From assembly GCF_047302285.1 (NCBI RefSeq), contig NZ_CP154845.1, forward strand, positions 310,001-374,000: DNA of 64,000 nucleotides. Direction: 5' to 3'. Under the pieces are notes generated by a model that did not search any database, was not told the origin of the DNA, and saw only the letters and a list, made by a program, of their open reading frames with translations. The stretch is from Robertmurraya sp047302285. Its GTDB lineage: Bacteria; Bacillota; Bacilli; Bacillales; Cytobacillaceae. Both the position numbers and the translations under genes were made by a program. Below are positions 43,500-52,813 of this stretch, piece after piece (the stretch's first letter is position 1; each line of letters starts with the position of its first letter).

Positions 43500-46400
43500 A
43501 TGAATACGCAGACTAGATATAAGCCGAAAAATCATATTCGTTTTGTGTCTGCTTCAAGCTTGTTTGATGGGCATGATGCCTCCATCAATATTATGCGCAG
43601 GATTCTTCAAGCAAGTGGAGCAGAGGTGATTCATCTTGGGCATAATCGTTCTGTCGAAGAAGTGGTCAATGCGGCCATTCAAGAGGATGTTCAAGGGATT
43701 GCTATGTCCTCCTATCAAGGTGGGCATGTGGAATATTTTAAATATATGTATGACCTTCTGAAAGAAAAAGGGGCTTCTCACATCCGTATTTATGGAGGTG
43801 GTGGTGGGGTAATCATCCCGCGTGAAATTAAAGAGCTTCATGACTACGGAGTTGCCCGCATTTTTTCGCCAGAAGATGGACGGAAGCTTGGTCTTCAAGG
43901 GATGATCGATTTGATGTTAAAAGAATGTGATTTTCCAACCATTTCAGTGCATGTTTCAGACTATATCAACAAAGTGTCTGAAGGAGATGTCATTGCTACA
44001 GCTAAGCTCATTACGTTAGCAGAGCATCAAACTCATGAAGTAGCGACAGCAACTGAAATCGTATTAGAACAAATCAAATCGATGAAAAAACAAGCGCCTG
44101 TCCTCGGGATTACAGGAACGGGTGGTGCGGGAAAAAGTTCTTTAACCGATGAATTAATTCGCCGCTTTATTAACGAAATTCCTGAAAAAAAGGTAGCCAT
44201 TTTATCGGTTGATCCGACAAAGCAAAAGACGGGTGGTGCGCTTCTTGGTGACCGTATTCGCATGAATGCCATTTTCTCGCCGCGAGTTTATATGCGCAGT
44301 TTAGCGACAAGGAACTCCAAATCAGAGCTCTCCCTTGCGATTAAAGATGCGATCGATGTTGTGAAGGCATCGGGCTATGATTTAATCGTCGTCGAAACAA
44401 GCGGGATTGGGCAAGGAGATGCCGGAATCACTGATATATGTGATATTTCCATGTATGTGATGACGAGTGAGTTTGGCGCCCCGTCTCAGTTGGAAAAAAT
44501 CGATATGATTGATTACGCCGATTTAATTGTCATCAATAAATTTGAGCGCAAGGGCTCGGAGGATGCCTTAAAACAAGTACAAAAACAGTATCAGAGAAGT
44601 CATATGCTTTTCGAAAAAGAGTTAGATGAGATGCCGGTCTATGGAACGATTGCCAGTCAATTTAATGATCCAGGGACAAACGCTTTATTCGCTGCTTTAA
44701 TTGAAACGATTAATGGCAAAATGAGTACAAACTGGAGCACTTCCTTCAGCAAGAAAGCAAAAGTGGAAAAACAAAACATCATCATTCCTAATGATCGCCG
44801 CTACTACTTAAGAGAGATTTCCGATACGGTACGCAAATATCACAAAACAGCGGAAGAACAGGTCGAGCTAGCAAGAAAGCTGTTCCAATTAGAAGGGGCA
44901 ATCGAAGCGTTGCAGGAAAAGGACGGAAATGACCAAGCGCGAACGGCCCTTCAATGCATAAAAGAAGAAGTCGAAAGCAAGCTTACCCCTGAATCAAAGA
45001 ACATCCTTGAAAACTGGGAAGCCACAAAGGAAAAATATGCAGGCGATCAATTTGTGACAAGAATTCGTGATAGAGAGATCATCACCGTCTTAAAGACAAA
45101 AAGTCTTTCTGGACTTGATATTCCAAAAGTAGCCCTTCCAAAGTACAAGGATTATGGAGAAATTATTAAGTGGGTGTATAAGGAGAATGTTCCAGGTAGC
45201 TTCCCCTATACGGCAGGCGTTTTTCCATTTAAACGAGAGGGTGAGGATCCGAAGCGTCAGTTTGCTGGAGAGGGTACTCCTGAACGAACGAATCGCCGCT
45301 TTCATTACTTATCAAAGGATGATGCAGCGAAGCGTCTGAGCACCGCCTTTGATTCGGTGACATTATACGGAGAAGACCCTGATTATCGTCCAGATATTTA
45401 CGGCAAAGTTGGCGAAAGTGGAGTCAGTGTCTGTACACTCGATGATATGAAAAAGCTTTACCAAGGCTTTGACCTTTGTCATCTCTCTACCTCTGTTTCG
45501 ATGACCATTAATGGCCCAGCACCGATTATTTTAGCAATGTTCATGAATACAGCCATTCAACAGCAGGTAGACAAAAAAGAACAAGAGTTGGGTCGAGTTT
45601 TAAGCGAATCTGAGTTTGAAGAGGTAAAAGCAGGGACATTACAAACCGTGCGCGGTACCGTACAGGCAGATATTTTAAAAGAGGATCAAGGGCAAAATAC
45701 GTGTATCTTTTCCACGGAATTCGCCTTAAGAATGATGGGCGATATCCAGCAATATTTTATTGACCAGAAAGTTCGGAATTACTATTCGGTCTCCATTTCT
45801 GGCTATCATATTGCTGAAGCAGGAGCAAATCCGATTTCCCAGCTCGCTTTTACACTCGCGAACGGCCTTACTTATGTAGAGTATTACTTGAGTAGGGGTA
45901 TGCATATTGATGATTTTGCACCAAACCTGTCGTTCTTCTTCTCGAACGGCTTAGACCCAGAATATACCGTCATTGGTCGAGTGGCTCGGCGAATTTGGGC
46001 AACCGTGATGAAAAATAAATATGGGGCCAATGAGCGTAGTCAGAAGTTAAAGTATCATGTGCAAACATCGGGCCGTTCTCTCCATGCTCAGGAAATAGAT
46101 TTCAATGATATACGTACGACTCTACAGGCTCTTATGGCTCTTCATGACAATTGTAATTCCCTTCATACGAATGCATACGATGAGGCGATTACAACGCCAA
46201 CTGAGGAATCAGTACGACGGGCGATGGCGATTCAGATGATTATTACGAAAGAGCACGGATTAACGAAGAATGAGAATCCGCTGCAAGGATCCTTTGTCAT
46301 TGAAGAATTAACGGACTTGGTCGAGGAAGCGGTGCTGCAAGAATTTGAGCGCATGGACGACCGTGGTGGTGTGTTAGGAGCGATGGAAACCCAATATCAA

Positions 46401-46757
46401 CGGGGTAAAATACAAGAAGAGTCGATGTATTATGAAATGAAGAAACATACGGGAGAGCTTCCGATCATTGGCGTAAATACCTATTTAAATCCAAATCCAC
46501 CTTCAGAAGAGGAAATGGATAATATGGAATTAGCCCGTGCCTCTAAAGAGGAAAAGGAATTGCAGATCCACAAACTTCAAGCATTCCAAAAAAGGAACGA
46601 AGACAAGGCTCAGATAGCTTTAAATCGTTTAAAAGAAGTCGCCGTCAGTGGAGGCAATGTTTTTGCTGAATTGATGGAAACGGTCAAAGTAGCGAGTCTA
46701 GGGCAAATTACCCGTGCCCTTTATGATGTGGGCGGACAATATCGCAGAAATATGTAA
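43500..46757 (+). CDS. icmF: fused isobutyryl-CoA mutase IcmF
   Basis: An adenosylcobalamin enzyme of 1085 aa that interconverts isobutyryl-CoA and n-butyryl-CoA. Domain order: B12-binding (about residues 10-150, with FDGHDASIN, whose His would be the lower cobalt ligand), a MeaB-like GTPase chaperone (P-loop GTGGAGKSSLTDE, about 202; DYADLIVINKFERKG), a linker, and the substrate-binding mutase barrel (from about 560 to the end; GESGVSVCTLDDMKKL, SISGYHIAEAGANP). ATG 43500 follows GAGGAGGGA; the frame further upstream lies in the TetR gene. Together with the acyl-CoA dehydrogenases it suggests use of valine-derived or branched acyl-CoAs. Confidence 0.93.
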   Translation: MNTQTRYKPKNHIRFVSASSLFDGHDASINIMRRILQASGAEVIHLGHNRSVEEVVNAAIQEDVQGIAMSSYQGGHVEYFKYMYDLLKEKGASHIRIYGGGGGVIIPREIKELHDYGVARIFSPEDGRKLGLQGMIDLMLKECDFPTISVHVSDYINKVSEGDVIATAKLITLAEHQTHEVATATEIVLEQIKSMKKQAPVLGITGTGGAGKSSLTDELIRRFINEIPEKKVAILSVDPTKQKTGGALLGDRIRMNAIFSPRVYMRSLATRNSKSELSLAIKDAIDVVKASGYDLIVVETSGIGQGDAGITDICDISMYVMTSEFGAPSQLEKIDMIDYADLIVINKFERKGSEDALKQVQKQYQRSHMLFEKELDEMPVYGTIASQFNDPGTNALFAALIETINGKMSTNWSTSFSKKAKVEKQNIIIPNDRRYYLREISDTVRKYHKTAEEQVELARKLFQLEGAIEALQEKDGNDQARTALQCIKEEVESKLTPESKNILENWEATKEKYAGDQFVTRIRDREIITVLKTKSLSGLDIPKVALPKYKDYGEIIKWVYKENVPGSFPYTAGVFPFKREGEDPKRQFAGEGTPERTNRRFHYLSKDDAAKRLSTAFDSVTLYGEDPDYRPDIYGKVGESGVSVCTLDDMKKLYQGFDLCHLSTSVSMTINGPAPIILAMFMNTAIQQQVDKKEQELGRVLSESEFEEVKAGTLQTVRGTVQADILKEDQGQNTCIFSTEFALRMMGDIQQYFIDQKVRNYYSVSISGYHIAEAGANPISQLAFTLANGLTYVEYYLSRGMHIDDFAPNLSFFFSNGLDPEYTVIGRVARRIWATVMKNKYGANERSQKLKYHVQTSGRSLHAQEIDFNDIRTTLQALMALHDNCNSLHTNAYDEAITTPTEESVRRAMAIQMIITKEHGLTKNENPLQGSFVIEELTDLVEEAVLQEFERMDDRGGVLGAMETQYQRGKIQEESMYYEMKKHTGELPIIGVNTYLNPNPPSEEEMDNMELARASKEEKELQIHKLQAFQKRNEDKAQIALNRLKEVAVSGGNVFAELMETVKVASLGQITRALYDVGGQYRRNM

Positions 46758-46763
46758 GCTTAT

Positions 46764-46800
46764 CAGACCAGAGAAATAGCAATCTCTGGTCTGAATTATT
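46764..46800 (+). terminator. terminator of icmF
   Basis: CAGACCAGAGA (46764-46774) pairs perfectly with TCTCTGGTCTG (46783-46793), followed by AATTATT. Confidence 0.85.
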
Positions 46801-46808
46801 CTCATTTT

Positions 46809-46848
46809 AAGGCTGCTCAATCGCAACAATGTTTGAGATAAGAGCCTT
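46809..46848 (-). repeat. dispersed repeat family A, short form, reversed
   Basis: On the minus strand it reads AAGGCTCTTATCTCAAAC and ends CAGCCTT. This is nearly the short copy at 30453, but in the opposite orientation to the gene before it. Confidence 0.6.
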
Positions 46849-46949
46849 CCTTAATGATTTCTTTACAAAAGAATATTTATCGAATTCTCACATTATCAAT
46901 GATTTTACATTATAATCTAGGTAGTATGCATAATGGGATGTGAGCGACA

Positions 46950-47141
46950 TTGAGAAGGCAGATTCTAGTTTTATTAATTTTTGGAGTCATCCTTTTGACA
47001 CTTGTGTTTTTATATGAACGGTCGTTAGGCGCTATTTCTTTTTTCCTACTGGCGATCTTTTTTTTCACGCTTGCCTTTAATCAGTTATCCCATCCGTCTA
47101 AGAAAAAACGGAGACAAAAAATAAAGCAAAAATCACGTTAA
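46950..47141 (+). CDS. small two-helix membrane protein
   Basis: A 63-residue product from TTG 46950: two hydrophobic segments (ILVLLIFGVILLTLVFLY and AISFFLLAIFFFTLAF) and a very basic tail (KKKRRQKIKQK). GGGATGTGAG lies upstream, a fair ribosome site. I do not recognise it. It lies between the icmF terminator and rpoE, on the same strand. Confidence 0.5.
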   Translation: MRRQILVLLIFGVILLTLVFLYERSLGAISFFLLAIFFFTLAFNQLSHPSKKKRRQKIKQKSR

Positions 47142-47329
47142 ATAAACATGTTCACCAAATTTTAGAAAAAAGTATCAGATTGTCTAACTGAAACTAGCAT
47201 AAAGGGCAATATTTTGTTTATAATGGAGAATATGCAATCAGAGCGTGTTAATAGAAGGTTTCACAGTCATAGTAACTGATCATGCTCTAGGTCTACAGTG
47301 TTTTTAGATGGTGAAAGGATGTGCGAATA

Positions 47330-47884
47330 TTGAGTCTTAAACAATTCTCAAAAGAACAATTGCAAGAAATGCCATTAATCGATATGGCTTATGAACTTTT
47401 GGTTAGTCAGAAGCAACCGGCTTCATTTAAAGAAATTATGGATGAAATAACGGCTACTGTAGGTCTTACAGAAGAAGAGGTACGAGCAAAAATTGCTCAA
47501 TTTTATACTGATTTAAATATTGATGGCCGTTTTCTTTCCTTAGGAGATAACCGCTGGGGACTAAGAATTTGGTATCCTGTTGATCAATCTGAAGAAGAAG
47601 TCATCACACCAACGAAGCCGAAGAAGAAAAAGGCGAAGAAAGTGGTAGATGAGGATTTAGACTTCGATGACGATGATGAAGACGATATCGATTACGATGA
47701 CATCCTAGCAGATGATGACGAAGATGAAGATCTATTAGATATTGACGAAGACGATGAAGATTTTGACGATGACTTTGATGAAGATGACGAAGATGAAGAT
47801 CTTCTAACGGATGATGACGAAGACGATGAAGACTTCGATGAGTTGGATGAGGATCTAGACGAGGATGAAGAAGAGGATTTATAA
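47330..47884 (+). CDS. rpoE: RNA polymerase delta subunit
   Basis: RpoE (delta), a Gram-positive RNA polymerase subunit that speeds recycling and weakens non-specific binding. About 184 aa: a folded N-terminal HARE-HTH domain (residues 1-90; IAQFYTDLNIDGRFLSLGDN, WGLRIWYP) followed by a basic KKKKAKK stretch and a long acidic Asp/Glu tail with no fixed fold. TTG 47330 fits AAAGGA at 47314-47319; GTG 47321 is too near. The tail DNA is a run of GATGAAGAC-like triplets. The pyrG promoter starts 3 bp after its stop. Confidence 0.93.
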   Translation: MSLKQFSKEQLQEMPLIDMAYELLVSQKQPASFKEIMDEITATVGLTEEEVRAKIAQFYTDLNIDGRFLSLGDNRWGLRIWYPVDQSEEEVITPTKPKKKKAKKVVDEDLDFDDDDEDDIDYDDILADDDEDEDLLDIDEDDEDFDDDFDEDDEDEDLLTDDDEDDEDFDELDEDLDEDEEEDL

Positions 47885-47886
47885 TC

Positions 47887-47915
47887 TTGACTTTTTTATG
47901 AGAGGCTTGTAGAAT
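47887..47915 (+). promoter_or_regulatory. pyrG promoter with GGGCTC start
   Basis: TTGACT (47887-47892), 17-bp spacer, TAGAAT (47910-47915). Seven bp later GGGCTC (47923-47928) gives the 5' end known for B. subtilis pyrG, where low CTP makes polymerase add extra G residues. Confidence 0.85.
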
Positions 47916-47922
47916 CATTTTT

Positions 47923-47999
47923 GGGCTCCTTAAAAAAGGAACGAGTATAATTATATGATTTACGCTCCCCTTGCAAATTTTGTAAGAGGGGCGTTTTTA
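47923..47999 (+). promoter_or_regulatory. pyrG leader attenuator (CTP-sensing)
   Basis: The transcript should begin GGGCUC at 47923. A terminator follows: 47962-47972 (ACGCTCCCCTT) pairs with 47984-47994 (AAGAGGGGCGT), then TTTTTATTTTT. Its left arm is rich in C and U, so a poly(G) 5' end made by reiterative addition at low CTP can pair with it and prevent termination. This is the mechanism shown for pyrG of B. subtilis; here it is inferred from matching parts. About 350 nt of untranslated sequence then leads to pyrG, without a gene that I can see. Confidence 0.82.
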
Positions 48000-48351
48000 T
48001 TTTTGGGAGACTCTTTTATTTAAATAGAAGAGTCTCGCGAGCTTTATGAAGAGTAGTCCATGCTAAGAAGTTGATCAATTTTTGTGAAAGATAGATAAGA
48101 AAAATCATGATTGAGAAAACTAGTGGATGAAGATGTGTTGGATGATTGGTCCACTGATCTTTTCAAAGGCTTTTGTATAGATATCTACTACCCCTAACAC
48201 AGAAAGTATTGGACATAGTAATTAATTCACAAGTGATGCTAAAAGAGGTTTTATTTTATGAAAATCGGGGCAATTTTTAGTTAAGCCTTTATTTCCGTTT
48301 TTTTGTTTGTGAATAAATTAAGAAAAAACATATTATAAGGGGGAAATTTTA

Positions 48352-49953
48352 ATGACAAAATATATCTTTGTTACCGGTGGAGTGGTTTCTTCATTAGGGA
48401 AAGGGATTACAGCGGCTTCACTAGGAAGATTGTTGAAAAATCGTGGACTAAGCGTAACGATTCAAAAATTTGATCCATACATAAACGTGGATCCAGGTAC
48501 GATGAGCCCGTATCAGCACGGTGAGGTCTTTGTGACAGATGATGGTGCTGAAACGGATCTAGACCTTGGTCATTATGAGCGTTTTGTAGATATTAATGTA
48601 ACGAAGTTCAGCAATGTGACTACAGGGAAAATCTACTCAACCGTTCTACAAAAAGAGCGTCGTGGAGATTATTTAGGTGGTACAGTACAGGTTATTCCTC
48701 ATATTACCAATGAAATTAAAGAAAAAGTTTTTCGTGCTGGCCAAGAAACGAATGTAGACGTCGTAATTACGGAAATTGGCGGGACAGTTGGGGATATTGA
48801 ATCATTACCATTCCTTGAAGCGATCCGTCAAATTAAGAGCGATGTTGGTCGTGACAATGTGATGTATATTCACTGTACATTAGTGCCTTATATTAAAGCG
48901 GCTGGGGAATTGAAAACAAAACCTACCCAGCACAGTGTGAAAGAGCTAAGAAGCTTAGGGATTCAGCCAAACATCATCGTTGTTCGTACAGAAATGCCGA
49001 TTGCTGATGATATGAAAGATAAAATTGCTTTATTCTGTGATATCGATCCTAAAGCAGTGATTGAATGTCCGGATGCGAATACTTTATACTCGATTCCATT
49101 GACACTTCAAGAGCAACATATGGATCAAATCGTCCTCGATCATTTAAAGATTCAAGCACCAGATGCAGAAATGACCGAATGGAAGGCGTTAGTAGACAAA
49201 GTTCTTAACCTCTCGAAAACAACAAAAATTGCACTTGTCGGAAAATATGTCGAGCTTCAAGATGCTTACATTTCTGTTGTCGAAGCGTTAAAGCATGCAG
49301 GTTATGCATTCGATGCAGACATTGATATTAAGTGGATTAATTCAGAAGAAGTGAACGCAGAAAATGTGAAGGAACTTCTTCAAGGAGTAGACGGAATCCT
49401 TGTTCCTGGTGGATTTGGAGATCGTGGAATTGAAGGGAAAATTCTTGCGACGCAATTCGCTCGTGAAAATAATGTGCCATTCCTAGGGATTTGTTTAGGC
49501 ATGCAGCTAGCATCAGTCGAATATGCTCGTAATGTCCTTGGCTATGCCGATGCTCACTCAGCTGAAATTGCTCCAAATACGACTCATCCAATTATTGATT
49601 TGCTTCCTGAGCAAAAGGATATAGAAGATTTAGGTGGAACGCTTCGTCTAGGCTTATACCCATGTAAGCTAATAGAAGGGTCAAAAGCCTATGAAGCTTA
49701 TTCGGATGAAGTGATTTATGAGCGTCACCGTCATCGCTATGAGTTCAATAATCAATTCCGTCAAGAAATGGAGAAGGCTGGCTTCATTTTCTCCGGTACA
49801 AGCCCAGATGGACGTTTAGTGGAAATTATTGAGTTAGCAGACCATCCTTGGTTCGTAGCTTGTCAATTCCATCCTGAATTCACATCAAGACCAAACCGTC
49901 CACAGCCATTATTTAGAGACTTTGTGGAAGCTTCTATGAAGATAAATAAGTAG
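48352..49953 (+). CDS. pyrG: CTP synthase
   Basis: Makes CTP from UTP with glutamine nitrogen; 533 aa. The synthetase half starts with FVTGGVVSSLGKGITAASLG and includes DPYINVDPGTMSPYQHGEVFVTDDG. The class I glutaminase half has the nucleophile cysteine in FLGICLGMQLASVE and the His/Glu pair in CQFHPEFTSRP. GGGGG before the ATG. A large hairpin terminator follows. Confidence 0.97.
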   Translation: MTKYIFVTGGVVSSLGKGITAASLGRLLKNRGLSVTIQKFDPYINVDPGTMSPYQHGEVFVTDDGAETDLDLGHYERFVDINVTKFSNVTTGKIYSTVLQKERRGDYLGGTVQVIPHITNEIKEKVFRAGQETNVDVVITEIGGTVGDIESLPFLEAIRQIKSDVGRDNVMYIHCTLVPYIKAAGELKTKPTQHSVKELRSLGIQPNIIVVRTEMPIADDMKDKIALFCDIDPKAVIECPDANTLYSIPLTLQEQHMDQIVLDHLKIQAPDAEMTEWKALVDKVLNLSKTTKIALVGKYVELQDAYISVVEALKHAGYAFDADIDIKWINSEEVNAENVKELLQGVDGILVPGGFGDRGIEGKILATQFARENNVPFLGICLGMQLASVEYARNVLGYADAHSAEIAPNTTHPIIDLLPEQKDIEDLGGTLRLGLYPCKLIEGSKAYEAYSDEVIYERHRHRYEFNNQFRQEMEKAGFIFSGTSPDGRLVEIIELADHPWFVACQFHPEFTSRPNRPQPLFRDFVEASMKINK

Positions 49954-49980
49954 GCAATATTAAACCTACATTATTCATAC

Positions 49981-50026
49981 AAAAAAGCGAGAAACTCTTA
50001 TCACTCTAAGAGACTCTCGCTTTTTT
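49981..50026 (+). terminator. terminator of pyrG
   Basis: AAAAAAGCGAGA (49981-49992) pairs with TCTCGCTTTTTT (50015-50026). CTCTTA and TAAGAG extend the stem inside. Confidence 0.9.
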
Positions 50027-50109
50027 ATTTTCACTTTTTTAGTGAAAAGAACCCTCAATTTTGATATGTTTTAATCACCACAAAAAAAACGAAAAATGAG
50101 GGGTTCCAT

Positions 50110-51432
50110 ATGAAAAGTGTACAAGAAACGAGCTTACATTTCAATAAAAGAGTAAAGATTAATTTTGATGGCGGCGATCTCTCGTCCGATTCAGGATTGC
50201 TTTTATACAAAGAATTTGATGAGAAACTGGGCATTACGAAAATGATTAAAGAAAAAATCAACATTTCAGATTCTTCCTCTCATCACACTCATTCTAATCA
50301 TGATGTCATCATGCAAAAAGTGTATCAACATCTCGCAGGCTATCATACAGACAATGCAGCCGATGACCTTCAAGTCGAACCAACGATGCTTCGCGTTTTT
50401 TCTAAAGAACGATTGGCCTCCCAACCTACCATCTCACGATTAAACTCAAAAGTAGACGAAGAAACCGTTAATCAATTTCAACAGACTATCCAATGCTTAT
50501 TTGATCGTGTACAGCTGGTGAAGCCAAGTGACGGCTATATCTTCGATATAGATTCTGCTAATTTCGAGACAACAGGAAATCAAGAAAATACCGCTTATAA
50601 TGCACATTATCGGACGATGGGCTTTCATCCTTTGTTCTTATTTGATGGGCTTACGGGTGACTGTATCAAGGCTGTCCTCCGAAGTGGAAATGTGTATACG
50701 TCAAATGGCGTGGTTGAATTTTTGGAACCTGTTCTGATTCACTTTAAGGAACTGTATCCCCACTGTCCCATCATCATTCGCGGAGATAGTGGGTTTGCAT
50801 CTCCAGGGTTATATGAATTGTGTGAAAAATATGACGTGCATTTTGTGATTCGCCTAAAAGCGAATGCCAAATTAAATGGGTTTGCCCAAGAACTAGAAGC
50901 ACAGATTACAAAAAACCTTGAAATCACATCGAAACCTTGTGTCTTTTATCAAGAAATGAACTATAAAGCTGCATCATGGCATACTGAACGAAGAGTCATC
51001 ATTAAGCTAGAAAAGCCAACTGATGAACTCTTATTTACCTATACATTTATTGTGACAAGTCTTTCTGCCAATGCCAAAAACATAGTAAAGACCTATCAAA
51101 ATCGAGGAACGATGGAGAACTTTATCAAGGAAGGTAAAAATGGTTTTGCGTTTGATTGGTTGAGTAGCCATTCTCAAAAAACAAATGCCATGCGTCTCCA
51201 AATGTCCGTGTTAGCTTATAATTTCCATAATTGGTTCCGAAGAATTTGTTTGCCAAACAAAGTGCGAAATCAAACGATGGAAACGATACGCAGTCAACTC
51301 ATTAAAATTGCGGGTAAAGTTATACGATCTTCTCGTTATATCACGTTCAAATTATGTAGTAGTTGCTTATACAAAGATGCATTCTGGCAAACGTTACGAA
51401 ATATCCAACGATTACAAGTCAAAATAGAATAA
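50110..51432 (+). CDS. IS1380-family transposase, complete
   Basis: A 440-residue DDE transposase of the IS1380 (IS4-like) type. It starts with the family pattern VKINFDGGDLSSDSGLLLYKEF. The catalytic acidic residues are expected in FDIDSANFETTG (first D), IIRGDSGFAS (second D) and RGTMENFIKEGKNGFAFDWL (E). The frame is unbroken, so the enzyme may be active. It sits between the pyrG terminator and the DUF2529 gene. I could not find convincing terminal inverted repeats; the borders of the element are open. Its product is not part of the neighbouring operons. Confidence 0.9.
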   Translation: MKSVQETSLHFNKRVKINFDGGDLSSDSGLLLYKEFDEKLGITKMIKEKINISDSSSHHTHSNHDVIMQKVYQHLAGYHTDNAADDLQVEPTMLRVFSKERLASQPTISRLNSKVDEETVNQFQQTIQCLFDRVQLVKPSDGYIFDIDSANFETTGNQENTAYNAHYRTMGFHPLFLFDGLTGDCIKAVLRSGNVYTSNGVVEFLEPVLIHFKELYPHCPIIIRGDSGFASPGLYELCEKYDVHFVIRLKANAKLNGFAQELEAQITKNLEITSKPCVFYQEMNYKAASWHTERRVIIKLEKPTDELLFTYTFIVTSLSANAKNIVKTYQNRGTMENFIKEGKNGFAFDWLSSHSQKTNAMRLQMSVLAYNFHNWFRRICLPNKVRNQTMETIRSQLIKIAGKVIRSSRYITFKLCSSCLYKDAFWQTLRNIQRLQVKIE

Positions 51433-51565
51433 GTCCTGCAGATATAAACAATTTTTGTGAAACGCGTTCTAACAAGGGAGAAGTCTGTCCAATTCCAGCT
51501 CATGAGGTTTCTGATTTTATGAATTTGTCCATTTCCGAAGGAAATTGTGGTAAAAACAAAAAGCG

Positions 51566-51614
51566 AAACCACAAAGTGAACTTGGTTTTCAGGATCCTAG
51601 TCAGTTTGTGGTTT
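51566..51614. repeat. inverted repeat downstream of the IS1380 transposase
   Basis: AAACCACAAA (51566-51575) and TTTGTGGTTT (51605-51614) are perfect inverted copies, 29 bp apart. It may belong to the IS end or be a separate hairpin. The 470 bp between the transposase and the DUF2529 gene have no gene that I can support. Confidence 0.4.
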
Positions 51615-51654
51615 ATTATTAGCAGCCAATCTATTCCATGAATAATTTGGGTTA

Positions 51655-51699
51655 AAAATGGCGTGCAAACTGTGAGCAGTTTTGCGCGCCATTTTATTT
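51655..51699. terminator. terminator between IS1380 gene and DUF2529 gene
   Basis: AAAATGGCGTGCAAACTG pairs with CAGTTTTGCGCGCCATTTT (ending 51695) with a G-U pair and one unpaired base. T-rich on both strands. Confidence 0.8.
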
Positions 51700-51902
51700 T
51701 GTGTATAGGAATACGAGAGAGGTGGTAATCTGGTAATCGGAAAGAACGACTAGGGAAATCCAGAGTAAAGTCGGACATAGCCAACAATCAATTCCAAAAA
51801 GAAGTCCAAATAAAGGTCAAGTTTTTCAGTCAGCACACCCCAGCAGCCCTGCATCTCCCTTAAAAAAGAAGCACTTTCATTAGTCTTGAATTAAAGAGCT
51901 TT

Positions 51903-52424
51903 TTAATAATCCGCCAAAATCTCTCGCAACGTAAACGCCAGTCCGTAGTAAACAAATAACGCTGCCATGGAGGATGGATAACCGAACCGACTCCCATCTT
52001 CATCAGGAAGGAGTGCCCGCTTTAAACCCAAATCAATATGTACGTCAGCGAGTTCGACAAGGCTATCCTCTTCAGTATTAACCGTTGTTGAAACAGCAAC
52101 AAATGGAATCATACGCTCCGATAGCCAGTTCGCTACACGAAGAGCTTCTTCATCATCAGAATAAGTCGAGAAAATGATGACACGATCAGCCACAGAGATT
52201 TTGCCTTCGTTTCCGTCCCAAGGCTTGGCATTTTGTAATGGCTCTTTACTATCAAAAGCTTCTGCTAAGACAGCTGCCATTTCCTGCTTCCCATATAAAT
52301 AAATGAGTCCGTCACCCACTGCTGCTTGTGCAAGCAGTCTGGCACCATCCTCAAATGAAAATTCTTCTTTTTCATGTATTCGATTAAATAATCCCGTTAA
52401 TTGGGTGGAAAACATTTTTAGCAT
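51903..52424 (-). CDS. ywjG: DUF2529 protein (YwjG-like)
   Basis: A 173-residue protein with a SIS-like alpha/beta appearance (GDGLIYLYGKQEMAAVLAEAF, ADRVIIFSTYSDDEEALRVANWL). It matches the DUF2529 family, whose gene stands between pyrG and spo0F in Bacillus. Function unknown. GAGGAGG precedes the ATG on the minus strand. It is divergent from spo0F. Confidence 0.82.
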   Translation of the reverse strand: MLKMFSTQLTGLFNRIHEKEEFSFEDGARLLAQAAVGDGLIYLYGKQEMAAVLAEAFDSKEPLQNAKPWDGNEGKISVADRVIIFSTYSDDEEALRVANWLSERMIPFVAVSTTVNTEEDSLVELADVHIDLGLKRALLPDEDGSRFGYPSSMAALFVYYGLAFTLREILADY

Positions 52425-52490
52425 AATAAAACCTCCTCATCACGATTATAATAAAGCTTTTCAGAAAAAGGCAAAATAATGATTTATTAT

Positions 52491-52520
52491 GCAGGAATCT
52501 GTAAAGGAAAAATAGAATTT
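52491..52520 (+). promoter_or_regulatory. candidate sigma-H promoter of spo0F
   Basis: GCAGGAATC (52491-52499), 12-bp spacer, ATAGAATTT (52512-52520) fits the sigma-H consensus RnAGGAWWW-N11/12-RnnGAATWW at all fixed positions except one W. It is about 290 bp before spo0F; B. subtilis spo0F is known to have a sigma-H promoter. The rest of the 389-bp gap shows nothing else clear. Confidence 0.55.
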
Positions 52521-52813
52521 AATGAAGGGGAAGGATTATCAACATTTTCCATCAATCGTCAGGCAAAAATGATATTGAGAATTTGCCCACTTCTTATAGG
52601 TTTCTTTCGTTTACATCTAGGGAAAAGAGTTAAACATAGAAGGTTTTTCAGACATGGTTTTAAACAATTGGAGAAAAAGATTGTAACTGTACTATTTTTT
52701 ATTTTTCTATAATATTGATTTTTCATCATTTGAGCCATGCTGAAATTCATATACATAAAGTTTATTCGCAACAGCATCAAAGTAGATTCTTAAATTGAGG
52801 AAGAGGTGGTTTA

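Noticed and set aside
47604..47918. His/Leu-rich minus-strand frame opposite rpoE
   Set aside because: It is the reverse of the Asp/Glu codon run in the delta-subunit tail.
52479..52712. 77-codon frame upstream of spo0F
   Set aside because: Poor ribosome site, odd composition, and it overlaps a strong sigma-H promoter motif.
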